Shown here in pieces: positions 16,027 through 24,521 of a stretch of 64,000 nt of DNA. Source of the DNA: Microcystis aeruginosa FD4 (GTDB taxonomy: Bacteria > Cyanobacteriota > Cyanobacteriia > Cyanobacteriales > Microcystaceae); NCBI RefSeq assembly GCF_009792235.1, contig NZ_CP046973.1, positions 1,736,001 to 1,800,000 of the forward strand, given 5' to 3'. The notes below the pieces were generated by a model. That model ran no database searches. It worked only from the letters and a program-made list of their open reading frames with translations, and was not told the DNA's origin. Numbering within the stretch: position 1 is the first letter of the stretch; the number at the start of each line of letters is the position of its first letter. The position numbers and the translations under genes were made by a program.

Positions 16027-16440
16027 TTAGGGTTTTGGGGATTTTGGGGTTTTTAGTAGCCATTTATCGGCATTATTAGTAATGATGACGATCAGTCCTA
16101 AAACCTTATTATACTGACCATAAAGTTTTCTACCAGTCTCAATATCTAAATATTGGCATTTAACAGCAAATTTTAACCATACTTGGCTTTCTGCCGCTTC
16201 TGCTTCCGCATCATTTAATCTCAGCAAAAATGAACCCTTATATCGTCTTCTACGCCATGCCTCCGCTAAATTAGCACAGACAGAACGAGAAGAACGTCGA
16301 ATTTGGTCAATTAATGCATATTTTTCCGACCCAGGAAACTTTTTAGATAGTTCAAAGATTTCCATAGCCAGATTAAAGGCGATTTGATAAACTTCTAGGT
16401 CTTCATGGGTGTTCAGCAATTTCTTAGGTTTTTGCACCAT
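16027..16440 (-). CDS. Four helix bundle protein (23S rRNA-IVS type)
   Basis: The 137-residue protein belongs to the four-helix-bundle / 23S rRNA intervening-sequence family. The diagnostic segment is HEDLEVYQIAFNLAMEIFEL near residue 12-31, followed by KKFPGSEKYALIDQIRRSSRSVCANLAEAW near 34-63 and the aromatic helix LRLNDAEAEAAESQVWLKFA. Members are common as solitary genes in Microcystis and form pentamers in known structures; their role is unclear. The gene is flanked by GGGGTTTTGGGG-type and C-rich repeats and runs opposite to its neighbours. Confidence 0.9.
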   Translation of the reverse strand: MVQKPKKLLNTHEDLEVYQIAFNLAMEIFELSKKFPGSEKYALIDQIRRSSRSVCANLAEAWRRRRYKGSFLLRLNDAEAEAAESQVWLKFAVKCQYLDIETGRKLYGQYNKVLGLIVIITNNADKWLLKTPKSPKP

Positions 16441-16514
16441 AATTCCCCTTTCCTGATGGATGATTCTTACTTTCCCTTATAAATACCTCTTGTCAAACCT
16501 AAATTCAGGAAAAT

Positions 16515-16785
16515 TCCCCACCACCCCATTCCCCCATTCCCCCATCACCCCATCACCCCATCACCCCACCACCCCACCACCCCATTCCCCCACCACCCCA
16601 CCACCCCATTCCCCCATTCCCCCACCACCCCATCACCCCATCACCCCACCCCCCCACCACCCCATCACCCCATCACCCCACCCCCCCCACCACCCCATCA
16701 CCCCATCACCCCACCACCCCATCACCCCACCCCCCCACCACCCCATCACCCCATCACCCCATTCCCCACCACCCCATTCCCCCAA
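16515..16785. repeat. C-rich 9-mer tandem repeat (CACCCCATC / CACCCCACC)
   Basis: About 270 bp consist almost only of degenerate nonamers such as CACCCCATC, CACCCCACC and CATTCCCCC. The complement has G runs every 5 bases and could form G-quadruplexes; the C strand could form i-motifs. It sits about 95 bp before a pilin-like gene and has no credible coding content. Confidence 0.85.
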
Positions 16786-16879
16786 AAAAAATTTTTCCAA
16801 GGGTGATAGGTTTCCTGAAACGGGTGGGTAAGTTGTTTGTAGGAAAAACAAAACACCTACCCACCACAAAGATACATCC

Positions 16880-17395
16880 ATGAACTCTACTTTCAAATTC
16901 AAACTCATCCAAGCTCTCAACAAAAAGAACGGTAACAAAGGTTTCACCCTCATCGAACTCTTAGTTGTCGTTATCATCATCGGTGTACTCGCTGCTATCG
17001 CTCTCCCCAACCTCCTCGGTCAGGTAGCCAAAGGTAGACAAGCGGAAGCTCGCAACAACTTGGGTACTGTTAACCGCGCTCAACAGGCCTACCGCTTGGA
17101 AAACGCTATCTTTACCACTATGTCTAACTTGCCTGTCACCGTCACTAGCACCTACTATCAAGCCATTGCCACTCAGGGGACTCCCGATAGACTGTCGGCT
17201 GTTCAGAATGCGGTGGCTCTCGATGATTACACCAACGATATTCGCGACTACTCTTCTGCTGTTGGTCAAACTGCCGCTGGTGCTTTTGAAGCTGTTATCT
17301 GTGAAACAACTCACCCCACTACTGGTACTGTCACTGCGACTGTCACCGATGGTAACGTAAATGACTGTCCAACCGACAGCAAAGCTGTTAAATAG
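16880..17395 (+). CDS. Type IV pilin-like protein, prepilin copy 1
   Basis: The 171-residue prepilin has a basic leader (residues 1-21, ending NKG), then FTLIELLVVVIIIGVLAAIA, the class III signal cut by PilD between G21 and F22, with Glu5 of the mature chain. Then come PNLLGQVAKGRQAEARNNLG and an alpha/beta headgroup. Two cysteines near the end (ICETTH, NDCPTD) can form the D-region disulfide. It resembles cyanobacterial PilA-type major pilins. A second copy lies 365 bp downstream. The class is certain; whether it is the major pilin is not. Confidence 0.92.
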   Translation: MNSTFKFKLIQALNKKNGNKGFTLIELLVVVIIIGVLAAIALPNLLGQVAKGRQAEARNNLGTVNRAQQAYRLENAIFTTMSNLPVTVTSTYYQAIATQGTPDRLSAVQNAVALDDYTNDIRDYSSAVGQTAAGAFEAVICETTHPTTGTVTATVTDGNVNDCPTDSKAVK

Positions 17396-17525
17396 ATATT
17401 TCTCCCAGATTGCCTAAAAGCTTTCTGGCATAACAACTCAAATCATACTCTAGCGGAAGGTGGCGGGGAAATATTCTCTTTGAAACCTTGCGCTTTTGCT
17501 TTTTTTGGGGAATGGGGATTTTTCA

Positions 17526-17716
17526 GTGAACAGTGAACAGTAAACAGTAATCAGTGAAAAGACCCGTTGCATAATAGAGATATGAATGGAGGAAATCAAA
17601 ATGCAATGCCTTCAGCAACCCCTGAAAAGAAAGTTCCGAAGTTTTCACCTAACACTGTCTACTTAAAACTGCAATCTGATAACTGATAACTGATAACTGA
17701 TAACTGATAACTGAAA
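17526..17716. repeat. STRR cluster between the pilin genes
   Basis: Heptamers CAGTGAA / CAGTAAA / CAGTAAT on the left (17526-17558) and GATAACT repeats on the right (17676-17715) face each other in inverted orientation around a roughly 110-bp core containing AGTGAAAAGAC. The 17396-17760 gap holds only this, plus a T-rich stretch after the first pilin gene that may end transcription. Confidence 0.75.
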
Positions 17717-17760
17717 TCCCCCAACACCCAGAATATAGTCAATATTGCCAAGTCCTCACC

Positions 17761-18267
17761 ATGAGATACCTTCTTTTTTTAGCAATCAAATCACAGGGAA
17801 AAAAAGCGAGGGGTTTTACTCTAATAGAATTGTTGATAGTGGTGATTTTATTTGGGGTTCTCGCTGCCATCAGTTTACCGAATCTCTTGGGACAAATCGC
17901 CAAAGGTAGGCAAGCAGAGGCGCGCTCGGCACTGGGATTGATCAATCGCGCCCAACAGGGTTATCGTTATGAAAAAGGGACTTTTGGTAGTTTATCCGAC
18001 CTATCTCTGGAAGCTGCCACTATTTCCCTAACATTCTATACTATCAGCCCAGGAGGAATTCCCAATGCTTTTGGAGCCGCCTATAAAGCGAATGCAGTGC
18101 CTGAATTTGATAACGATATTAAAAATTATGCAGGAGCGGCCGGACAAACGGCAGCCGGGGCCTATACTGGCATTGTTTGTGAGGATGAAACTCCTTTAGA
18201 AGATAATGTTTCTACCAGTAATACCGACGGCAATCCTAGCTGTGTTAATGGCGTTAGAATTAATTAG
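17761..18267 (+). CDS. Type IV pilin-like protein, prepilin copy 2
   Basis: The 168-residue prepilin has a leader ending KARG at residue 18, then FTLIELLIVVILFGVLAAIS. As in copy 1, the segment LPNLLGQIAKGRQAEARSALG and the GAAGQTAAGAY block are kept, along with two C-terminal cysteines (VCEDET, SCVNG). It diverges in the middle of the headgroup, so the two pilins are likely to have different surfaces. It is probably a minor pilin or an alternative subunit. The gene is convergent with folD, which ends 41 bp away. Confidence 0.92.
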   Translation: MRYLLFLAIKSQGKKARGFTLIELLIVVILFGVLAAISLPNLLGQIAKGRQAEARSALGLINRAQQGYRYEKGTFGSLSDLSLEAATISLTFYTISPGGIPNAFGAAYKANAVPEFDNDIKNYAGAAGQTAAGAYTGIVCEDETPLEDNVSTSNTDGNPSCVNGVRIN

Positions 18268-18308
18268 GGTTTGCTGAAAAAGTTTTTCGTGGGGGTAGGG
18301 TGGAGGGT

Positions 18309-19166
18309 TTAGAACCTGCGTTCGTAACTTAACAGTGTATTTGTTAATAACATTGCCACCGTCATGGGACCGACACCCCCAGGGACAGGAGTAAGATAAC
18401 TAGCTACTTCTAAAACCCCAGCATAGTCCACATCTCCCACCAAACGGTCAGCGACGCGATTAATCCCCACATCCACCACTACTGCACCAGGTTTTACCAT
18501 ATCCGGGGTGATTAAATTAGCTTTACCGACAGCAGGTAATAAAATATCGGCATTTCTGGTTATTTCTGCCAGATTTTCCGTGCGTGAGTGAGCAATAGTT
18601 ACCGTAGCGTTTTCCTCCAATAACATTAAAGCTAAAGGTTTCCCCACTAGAATACTGCGACCCACCACCACCGCGTGCTTACCGGCTATGGGAATATTAT
18701 ATTCTTTCAGCAGTGCCATGACCCCCGCAGGAGTACAACTGCGGATACAGGACTCACCCCGCACTAAACCGCCTAAATTGAGAGGATGTAAGCCATCAGC
18801 ATCTTTTTTCGGGTCAATTTGGTAGAGAAGGGAAACCGCGTCTAAATGCTTGGGTAAGGGTAATTGAATTAAAATCCCGTCCACCCGCTCATCTTGATTG
18901 AGACGGACAATTTCCGCTGAAATTTCTAGTTCACTTGTATCGGTAGGAAAATGACGACCAAAAGAGGCCATACCAATTTTAGTACAAGCTTTCTCCTTAT
19001 TGCGGACATAAACGGCACTAGCGGGATTATCCCCCACCATCAACACCGCTAACCCCGGAGGTCTTCCCATTGAAGATTTTAGCGTCTGGATGCGCTCTCC
19101 TAGTCCAAGTTGGATTTTTTGAGCTAAGGCTTTCCCGTCGAGAATTTGGCAAGTAGTTACGGACAT
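18309..19166 (-). CDS. folD: Bifunctional methylenetetrahydrofolate dehydrogenase / methenyl-THF cyclohydrolase
   Basis: The 285-residue enzyme interconverts 5,10-methylene-THF, methenyl-THF and 10-formyl-THF for one-carbon metabolism. Both FolD signatures are visible: VYVRNKEKACTKIGM, with the catalytic Lys near residue 58, and PVPGGVGPMTVAMLL near 260-275, plus VVVGRSILVGKPLALMLL in the NADP-binding domain. Length is normal. The ATG is at 19164-19166. It stands alone. Confidence 0.97.
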   Translation of the reverse strand: MSVTTCQILDGKALAQKIQLGLGERIQTLKSSMGRPPGLAVLMVGDNPASAVYVRNKEKACTKIGMASFGRHFPTDTSELEISAEIVRLNQDERVDGILIQLPLPKHLDAVSLLYQIDPKKDADGLHPLNLGGLVRGESCIRSCTPAGVMALLKEYNIPIAGKHAVVVGRSILVGKPLALMLLEENATVTIAHSRTENLAEITRNADILLPAVGKANLITPDMVKPGAVVVDVGINRVADRLVGDVDYAGVLEVASYLTPVPGGVGPMTVAMLLTNTLLSYERRF

Positions 19167-19377
19167 TCTATCTCAAGGTCGCAAGAGGACTCCCGTTAAA
19201 TTTCTCCTTAATTAAAAATATACCAGAAATTAACGGGAGATGAATTGCCACCAGAATCTAAACTAACGCGACAGCGTTTCCTTATTGGGAAAAGCTTAAT
19301 TCTCAAGGTATGTATAAGCTTGACATATTTAAGCGGTAAGTGTTATACTGAAAAATAACACAGATAGGGTCAGGCTG

Positions 19378-20586
19378 ATGTTAAATGTTTTGAAAGTGAG
19401 AATATGCCCAAACAAAGAACAAGAACTAGCCCTAGCTAAAAACTTTGGTTGCGTTCGTTTTGTCTGGAATTACTACTTAAATAAAACTAACAATCAGTAC
19501 CTAGAGACGGGTAAAGGAATGACCTACTGTGACATGGCAAAAGACCTCACCCAACTCAAGAAACAACCAGATTTTGAATGGTTAGCTGAGGCTACTGCCG
19601 CCACCTTGCAGCAATCATTGAAAAACTTAGAATCTGCTTTTAAGAACTTCTTCTCAAAAAGAACAAAATTCCCTAAGTTTAAAAGTAAGCACAAAAAACA
19701 ATCAATCCGTTATCCTGAAAGTTGTTCAATTAGAAATAAGGGAATTAAGCTACCTAAATTAGGGGTAGTAAAAGCTAAGATTTCTCGAGGGATAAACGGC
19801 AAAATTAAATCCGTAACTGTTTCTCAAACCAGTACAGGTAAGTATTTTGCTGCTATCTTGTTGGAAATGGATGACTCACCCACCATTGAAAAACTAAAAA
19901 TATCAGGGATAGACCTAGGTTTATCTACTTTGGTTACGGTTTTTGATGGTGAAACAACCTACAAGATTGACCCAATCAAACCTACCAGAAAATACGCTAA
20001 ACGTTTAAAGCGGAGACAACAAGCATTGTCTCGTAAAGCCAAGGGTTCTAATAATCGCAAAAAAGCCATTAAGGAGGTAGCCAAAGTTCACGAAAAGATA
20101 GCAAATACTAGACAAGATTTTCTTCATAAACTATCCAGAAAGTTATGCGATGAAAACCAAATCGTTGTAGCCGAGAATCTGAATATTAAAGGGTTAGCAA
20201 GGACTAAATTAGCCAAATCAATACATGACGCTGGATTTGGTATGTTGCTTAATTTCTTGGATTACAAGCTAGAAAGAGAGGGAGGAAAACTTGTAGAAGT
20301 CGACAGGTTTTATCCGAGTACAAAACTCTGTTCTTGCTGTGGATTTAAAAATGATTTGTTGACTCTCAATATTCGTGAATGGATTTGTCCAGAATGTAAG
20401 AGTCATCACGATAGAGATGAAAACGCCGCCAAGAATTTAAGGGAAGAGGGTATGAGAATACTGTCAACAAATACCGATGGACAGTCGGAATTTCAAGCTT
20501 GGGGAGAAACTGTAAGACTCGTTGGTACTTGTACCCAAAAGCGGGTTTCTGCGAATCAAGAATCCCCTGTCACAGCGTCAGCTTGA
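19378..20586 (+). CDS. tnpB: TnpB, RNA-guided nuclease of an IS200/IS605-type element
   Basis: The 402-residue TnpB has the RuvC-like motifs GIDLGLSTLV (Asp, near residue 178), VVAENLNIKGL (Glu, near 262) and DRDENAAKN (Asp, near 345), and a zinc ribbon CSCCG...CPEC between them. All catalytic acids are present, so the nuclease appears intact. No tnpA is next to it, so it is a non-autonomous tnpB-only element. The C-terminal codons run into the right-end hairpin region, as usual for this group. It lies between folD and an exported lipoprotein gene. Confidence 0.93.
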   Translation: MLNVLKVRICPNKEQELALAKNFGCVRFVWNYYLNKTNNQYLETGKGMTYCDMAKDLTQLKKQPDFEWLAEATAATLQQSLKNLESAFKNFFSKRTKFPKFKSKHKKQSIRYPESCSIRNKGIKLPKLGVVKAKISRGINGKIKSVTVSQTSTGKYFAAILLEMDDSPTIEKLKISGIDLGLSTLVTVFDGETTYKIDPIKPTRKYAKRLKRRQQALSRKAKGSNNRKKAIKEVAKVHEKIANTRQDFLHKLSRKLCDENQIVVAENLNIKGLARTKLAKSIHDAGFGMLLNFLDYKLEREGGKLVEVDRFYPSTKLCSCCGFKNDLLTLNIREWICPECKSHHDRDENAAKNLREEGMRILSTNTDGQSEFQAWGETVRLVGTCTQKRVSANQESPVTASA

Positions 20587-20600
20587 CGGGGGAGTGTCAA
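20470..20600 (+). ncRNA. Putative right-end guide (omega/re) RNA of the tnpB element
   Basis: The right end overlaps the tnpB 3' end. It contains the hairpin CCCCTGTCA ... TGACGGGGG around 20565-20592 and ends GTGTCAA at 20594-20600, comparable with ATGTCAA at the end of the second tnpB element. In this family the transcript from the 3' end serves as guide scaffold, with the flank after the right end as guide. The 5' limit is a guess. Confidence 0.45.
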
Positions 20601-20684
20601 GATAATACCGAGAACAAAAATCTTTCGGATCCATTCTACGGTCAAAAAGATTGGCTAATCGCACTCGTTAAGGTTAAAGCAAGA

Positions 20685-21380
20685 ATGTCTATCCAGACTC
20701 GTGTAGGGCGCATCGGCAGTTTATTATTATTGCTAGGGTTATTCGGTTGTAGTACCCTTGCTGACCTCGGTATTGCCGTTCCCTACACCGGTGATCCTCC
20801 CCTAACAGCGATCGAGCAATTACAGGAAAAACCAAAAGGCGCTTTAGTTTATCTTAGGGGAACCGTGAGCAATTATGCCCCTTTTTTAACTGGAGGAGCC
20901 TATCTTTTGCAGGATAGGTCGGGTAGGATTTGGATTCGCACCAATAGCAATAAATTACCCCGTCAAGGCGAGGAAATCGTCATTAAGGGCAAAATTGACT
21001 TTGAAGCTATTCCCCAGGGTTCTCAAACCGTTAACGAAATGTATGTGCTGGAATTAGAACAGATGGCAGTAGCGGTTAATTCGGTTCCCACTCCTTCCCC
21101 GTCCCCAGAAATTAAACCTTCCCCCACCTCAGAAGTTAAACCCCCAGAAAATAATTCTCCCCCAGTCTCCACTAAACCCCTGGAAAATCCCCGACAGGTG
21201 ACAATTCCGGGCGCAGCTGAAACGAAACCCCCAGAAACTCCCGTCCTTACCCCCGTTAAACCCAATCCACCCGTGCAACCCGTCGCAGAAGCGATTCCCC
21301 CCAAACCCCCCACAGTGATTAAACCCGTCCAAGATCCCCTCGATGCTTTCTTTTTACCCCATAAACAAAGGGAGAAATAG
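20685..21380 (+). CDS. Probable lipoprotein with OB-fold-like domain and proline-rich tail
   Basis: I choose the ATG at 20685 (231 residues) because it yields a lipoprotein signal: RIGSLLLLLGLFGCS, with the lipobox cysteine near residue 21. The next domain (ALVYLRGTVSNYAPFLTGGA to EEIVIKGKIDF, about 60-120) resembles an OB-fold nucleic-acid or ligand module. From about residue 130 it is a Pro/Lys/Glu/Thr-rich linker. It is likely anchored in the cell envelope; its role is unknown. An upstream in-frame start overlaps tnpB and is implausible. Confidence 0.7.
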   Translation: MSIQTRVGRIGSLLLLLGLFGCSTLADLGIAVPYTGDPPLTAIEQLQEKPKGALVYLRGTVSNYAPFLTGGAYLLQDRSGRIWIRTNSNKLPRQGEEIVIKGKIDFEAIPQGSQTVNEMYVLELEQMAVAVNSVPTPSPSPEIKPSPTSEVKPPENNSPPVSTKPLENPRQVTIPGAAETKPPETPVLTPVKPNPPVQPVAEAIPPKPPTVIKPVQDPLDAFFLPHKQREK

Positions 21381-21383
21381 CTA

Positions 21384-21480
21384 GGGTGTGGGGAAGTGGG
21401 GAAGTGGGGAAGTGGGGAAGTGGGGAGAAAATACAAATAATCTCCTGTCTCCTGTCTCCTGTCTCCTGTTTCCTGTCTCC
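21384..21480. repeat. GGGGAAGTG nonamers followed by TCTCCTG heptamers
   Basis: Four or more copies of GGGGAAGTG are followed, after an AT-rich joint containing AATAATC, by about six copies of TCTCCTG. The same pair in the same order occurs at about 25113-25270, so the two arrays travel as one cassette. Confidence 0.8.
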
Positions 21481-21504
21481 CGATAACTAAAAAACTGATA
21501 ACTG

Positions 21505-21924
21505 ATGATATTTGTTGCTTTGGCGATTTTAGAACAGGACGGTCGCTTTTTAATGCAGTTGCGCGACGACATCCCGACGATTCTCTATCCGGGGGTGTGG
21601 GGTTTGTTTGGTGGTCACTTGGAAGCGGGTGAAAATCCAGAAATAGGGTTAAAACGAGAGTTACAAGAAGAAATTAACTACGAAGCACCTAGTTTACGCC
21701 ATTTTCGCTGTTATAACGATGATAATCTCTCTCGTTATCTTTATCATGTACCCCTGACCCTGGAATTAGAAAAATTAGTGCAAACGGAAGGACAAGATTT
21801 AGCATTATTACCCCCGGCTGCCATCCGTCAAGGGGAATACTATTCCCAGAAGATTAATCAGACTCGTCCTTTAGGAAAAATTCATCGCCAGATATTGCTC
21901 GATTTTATAGAACTAGAATTATAG
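21505..21924 (+). CDS. NUDIX hydrolase
   Basis: The 139-residue protein carries a complete Nudix box at about residues 37-57 (GHLEAGENPEIGLKRELQEE, then I), which binds Mg2+ and removes nucleoside-diphosphate-linked groups. The N-terminal strand MIFVALAILEQDGRFLMQLRD is typical. The substrate cannot be told. The ATG follows 20 bp after the STRR cassette, inside its last CTGATAACTGATG, so the promoter must lie within or before the repeats. Confidence 0.92.
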   Translation: MIFVALAILEQDGRFLMQLRDDIPTILYPGVWGLFGGHLEAGENPEIGLKRELQEEINYEAPSLRHFRCYNDDNLSRYLYHVPLTLELEKLVQTEGQDLALLPPAAIRQGEYYSQKINQTRPLGKIHRQILLDFIELEL

Positions 21925-22066
21925 TGGATATTAGAGCCAGACAAGGAACTCCCTTATCTATACAGAAGTCGTAGTTAACACTGCTCCTCACCTCCCTCAA
22001 AGGCAAAATGCTCCCGCTTTTTGAATGGCTTTATCGAAACGTCAATCTTATTTTGGCTTTGTCTTT

Positions 22067-23392
22067 ATGAACCAGTCGCGTCCCTCGTTCGTTTCCGTAC
22101 AGAAACTCCTATCTGGAGGTGCGATCGCTACCCTAGCAGTTAGTTCCCTGATGGTCCTTACCCCCGCAGCCAAAGGGGAAAAACCCTTAGAAGATAACCC
22201 GAAAGCAGTCATCGACCAGGTTTGGCAAATTGTTAATAATGAATTTGTAGACCGTAGTTTTCATCAAATTGATTGGCAAAAAAAACGTCAAGAATTGTTA
22301 AGCAGAAATTATACTAATCCCCAACAAGCTTACACAGCAATTCGCGAAGCTTTAAAGGATTTGGGCGATACTTATACCCGTTTTTTAACTCCTAGTGAAT
22401 TTTCTGTCCTCACCAGTCAAACTTCTGGGGAATTATCGGGAATTGGGGTACGTTTAGCCCTCGATAAACGCACTAGCGATCTGGTCGTTGTCGATACGGT
22501 GAAAAAATCCCCCGCTAGGGAAGCGGGAGTGAAAAGCGGCGATCGCCTGATCAGAATTAACGGCAAACCCACCGCTTTAATGACCTTAGAACAGGCAATG
22601 GAGGCACTACAGGGAGAAGTGGGTACTAGCGTTAGTTTACAGCTTGCCCGTCCCGATCAAGGGGTATTTGAAGTGACTTTGACCCGGGTAGATATCGAAA
22701 TCCCCTCCGTTAGCTATACCCTTAAACAGGAAGGTGGGGTGAAAGTTGGTTATATCAAACTGGATGAATTTAGTTCCCACGCAGCCGAACAAATGAAACA
22801 GGCGATCGAGGAATTAAGTCAACAACAGATATCCGGCTATGTTCTCGACCTGCGGGGCAACCCCGGCGGTTTACTATTTGCTAGTGTCGATATCGCTCGC
22901 ATGTGGATGAAACAGGGTAAAATCGTTAGCACCATTGATCGACGGGGCGGCGATCGTCAATTTATCGCCAATAACACCGCTATTACCGATTTACCCCTCG
23001 TGGTCTTGGTGAATAAAGGTTCAGCGAGTGCCAGCGAAATCCTCGCTGGGGCGCTAAAAGAAAATGGCCGGGCGACTTTAGTAGGTACATCGACCTATGG
23101 CAAGAGTACCGTCCAATCGGTACACACCCTCTCCGATGGTTCCGGTTTAGCGGTGACAATTGCCCGTTATTATCCCCCCAACGGCGAAAATATCTACAAA
23201 AAAGGCATTAAACCCGATGTGCAGATCGAGTTAACCCAAGAACAACAGCTGCGCTTCCGCGATGATCCTTCTTTGCTGGGAACTAAGGATGATCCCCAGT
23301 ACCAACAAGCGATCTCACTGCTACAATCCCATAGTGTTAAACGTCCAGGCACTGGCAATCTCAATAATCCTTTGAGTAGTCGGGCCGAATAA
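22067..23392 (+). CDS. Carboxyl-terminal processing protease, S41 family
   Basis: I start at the ATG at 22067 (441 residues). It is followed by a signal peptide (LLSGGAIATLAVSSLMVLTP) cut near AKG. A PDZ domain lies at about 115-195 (GIGVRLALDKRTSDLVVVDT...AREAGVKSGDRLIRINGKP) and the S41 catalytic domain follows. The Ser lies in NKGSASASEILAGAL and the general-base Lys in TSTYGKSTVQSV. Cyanobacteria have two or three such periplasmic/lumenal proteases, one of which matures the D1 protein; which paralogue this is cannot be decided. An in-frame ATG at 22025 would add 14 residues. Confidence 0.93.
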   Translation: MNQSRPSFVSVQKLLSGGAIATLAVSSLMVLTPAAKGEKPLEDNPKAVIDQVWQIVNNEFVDRSFHQIDWQKKRQELLSRNYTNPQQAYTAIREALKDLGDTYTRFLTPSEFSVLTSQTSGELSGIGVRLALDKRTSDLVVVDTVKKSPAREAGVKSGDRLIRINGKPTALMTLEQAMEALQGEVGTSVSLQLARPDQGVFEVTLTRVDIEIPSVSYTLKQEGGVKVGYIKLDEFSSHAAEQMKQAIEELSQQQISGYVLDLRGNPGGLLFASVDIARMWMKQGKIVSTIDRRGGDRQFIANNTAITDLPLVVLVNKGSASASEILAGALKENGRATLVGTSTYGKSTVQSVHTLSDGSGLAVTIARYYPPNGENIYKKGIKPDVQIELTQEQQLRFRDDPSLLGTKDDPQYQQAISLLQSHSVKRPGTGNLNNPLSSRAE

Positions 23393-23624
23393 TTGTTCTA
23401 GTAAATCTGGGGAAACGGCGACTGTTTCGGCGAAATGGCGATTCTAGAACAGCCTTTAAAGCCTTTAACAGCGCTCTCTCTCGCTCCCGTGCAGTTGCTC
23501 GTGATTCCCCCCAAAGATTTCTGCAGCTACAAATTCTGAGACCAATCATAAGACGAAGTATAAAACTGTATCTTCGGATACGAATACTCGATTATTCGCC
23601 AAAAAGTCAACTGATCAAAACCTC

Positions 23625-23743
23625 ATACTAAATCCGTTGAGTAACGCACAGAAAACGGGTTTCTCCGAGAAACCCGTTTTCTACTCATGCACTCATGCAA
23701 AACGGAGAATAAATAATCAGTTTTTAATAACTGGATTTAGTAT
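23625..23743. mobile_element. MITE family A, copy 2 (119 bp), with perfect hairpin
   Basis: The ends ATACTAAATCC (23625) and GGATTTAGTAT (23743) form an 11-bp perfect terminal inverted repeat. The core AATAAATAATCAGT is shared with copy 1, but this copy carries an inserted palindrome. The remaining gap after the protease gene (23393-23624) shows nothing supportable. Confidence 0.75.
23650..23682. terminator. Perfect 15-bp hairpin between convergent genes
   Basis: AGAAAACGGGTTTCT and its exact complement AGAAACCCGTTTTCT flank a CCG loop. It lies inside the MITE, between the convergent protease and recR genes. The stem is strong, and the T-rich second half could end transcription in either direction. 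The function is inferred from position and structure. Confidence 0.45.
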
Positions 23744-23754
23744 CACACCCTGCT

Positions 23755-24345
23755 CTATAACTCCCGACGACCTTCTAAAGCTCTCGCTAAGGTTACTTCA
23801 TCAGCGTATTCTAGATCGCCGCCCATGGGCAACCCGAAAGCGATCCGGGTAACTTTAGTGAAGGGTTTCAGTAAACCCCCGATATACAAAGTCGTGGTTT
23901 CCCCTTCGACACTGGGACTGATAGCTAAGATAACTTCCTGAATTTTTTTCTGGCTGACTCTGGTGACTAAAGACTGTATATTTAATTGATCCGGTCCAAT
24001 GCCATCCATAGGTGAGATAACACCCCCTAAAACGTGATATTTGCCCGAATATTCCCTTGTTTTCTCCAAAGCAATCACATCTCTGGAGTCAGCTACCACA
24101 CAGATAGTCCCCGTTTCTCGGTTAGGATTGCGGCAAATTTCACAAATCGGTTCGGCCGAAAGATGAAAACAAACCTGACATAATCCTACTTGTTTTTTGG
24201 CTGCCACGATCGCCTGGGCCAATTCTATCGCATCTTGTTCCGGTCGTTTGAGAATATACAGAGCCAGACGTTGAGCGCTTTTTGGTCCCACCCCGGGTAA
24301 TTTTTGTAACTGCTCGATCAAACGAGCTAAAGGTGGTGTATAAAT
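23755..24345 (-). CDS. recR: Recombination mediator protein RecR
   Basis: RecR works with RecF/RecO in loading RecA at gaps. Visible parts are the HhH segment LPGVGPKSAQRLALYIL, the four-cysteine zinc finger (CQVC, CEIC) near residues 60-77, and the Toprim domain (TICVVADSRDVIALE; EVILAISPSVEGETT). The family N-terminus YTPPLARLIEQL lies upstream of the first TTG (24321). The only start that fits family and signal is ATT at 24343-24345, 9 bases after AGAGGA. This gives about 196 residues. A CTG at 24364-24366 is an alternative. Confidence 0.93.
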   Translation of the reverse strand: MYTPPLARLIEQLQKLPGVGPKSAQRLALYILKRPEQDAIELAQAIVAAKKQVGLCQVCFHLSAEPICEICRNPNRETGTICVVADSRDVIALEKTREYSGKYHVLGGVISPMDGIGPDQLNIQSLVTRVSQKKIQEVILAISPSVEGETTTLYIGGLLKPFTKVTRIAFGLPMGGDLEYADEVTLARALEGRREL

Positions 24346-24359
24346 AGCAGTTAATCCTC

Positions 24360-24520
24360 TTATCAGTTATCAGTTATCAGTTATCAGTTATCAGTTATCA
24401 GATTTGAGTTTTCAAGTGAGCAGTGTTAAATAGAAGTTTCCTACTGTCTTTTCACTGTTTACTGATTACTGCTCACTGATTACTGTTTACTGGTCACTGT
24501 TTACTGCTCACTGTTTACTA
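24360..24520. repeat. STRR cluster upstream of recR
   Basis: Five CAGTTAT units on the left, then a core with TTTGAGTTTTCAAGTGAGCAG and CTACTGTCTTTTCACTG, then TACTGTT/TACTGAT/CACTGTT units on the right. The core resembles those at 43680 and 44560, so this is one recurring cassette rather than random heptamers. Confidence 0.75.
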
Positions 24521-24521
24521 A

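Noticed and set aside
16460..16831. Open frame of Pro/His/Thr repeats (PPHHPITPSPHH type) through the C-rich nonamers.
   Set aside because: It is a by-product of the 9-bp repeat being a multiple of three; no start context and no family.
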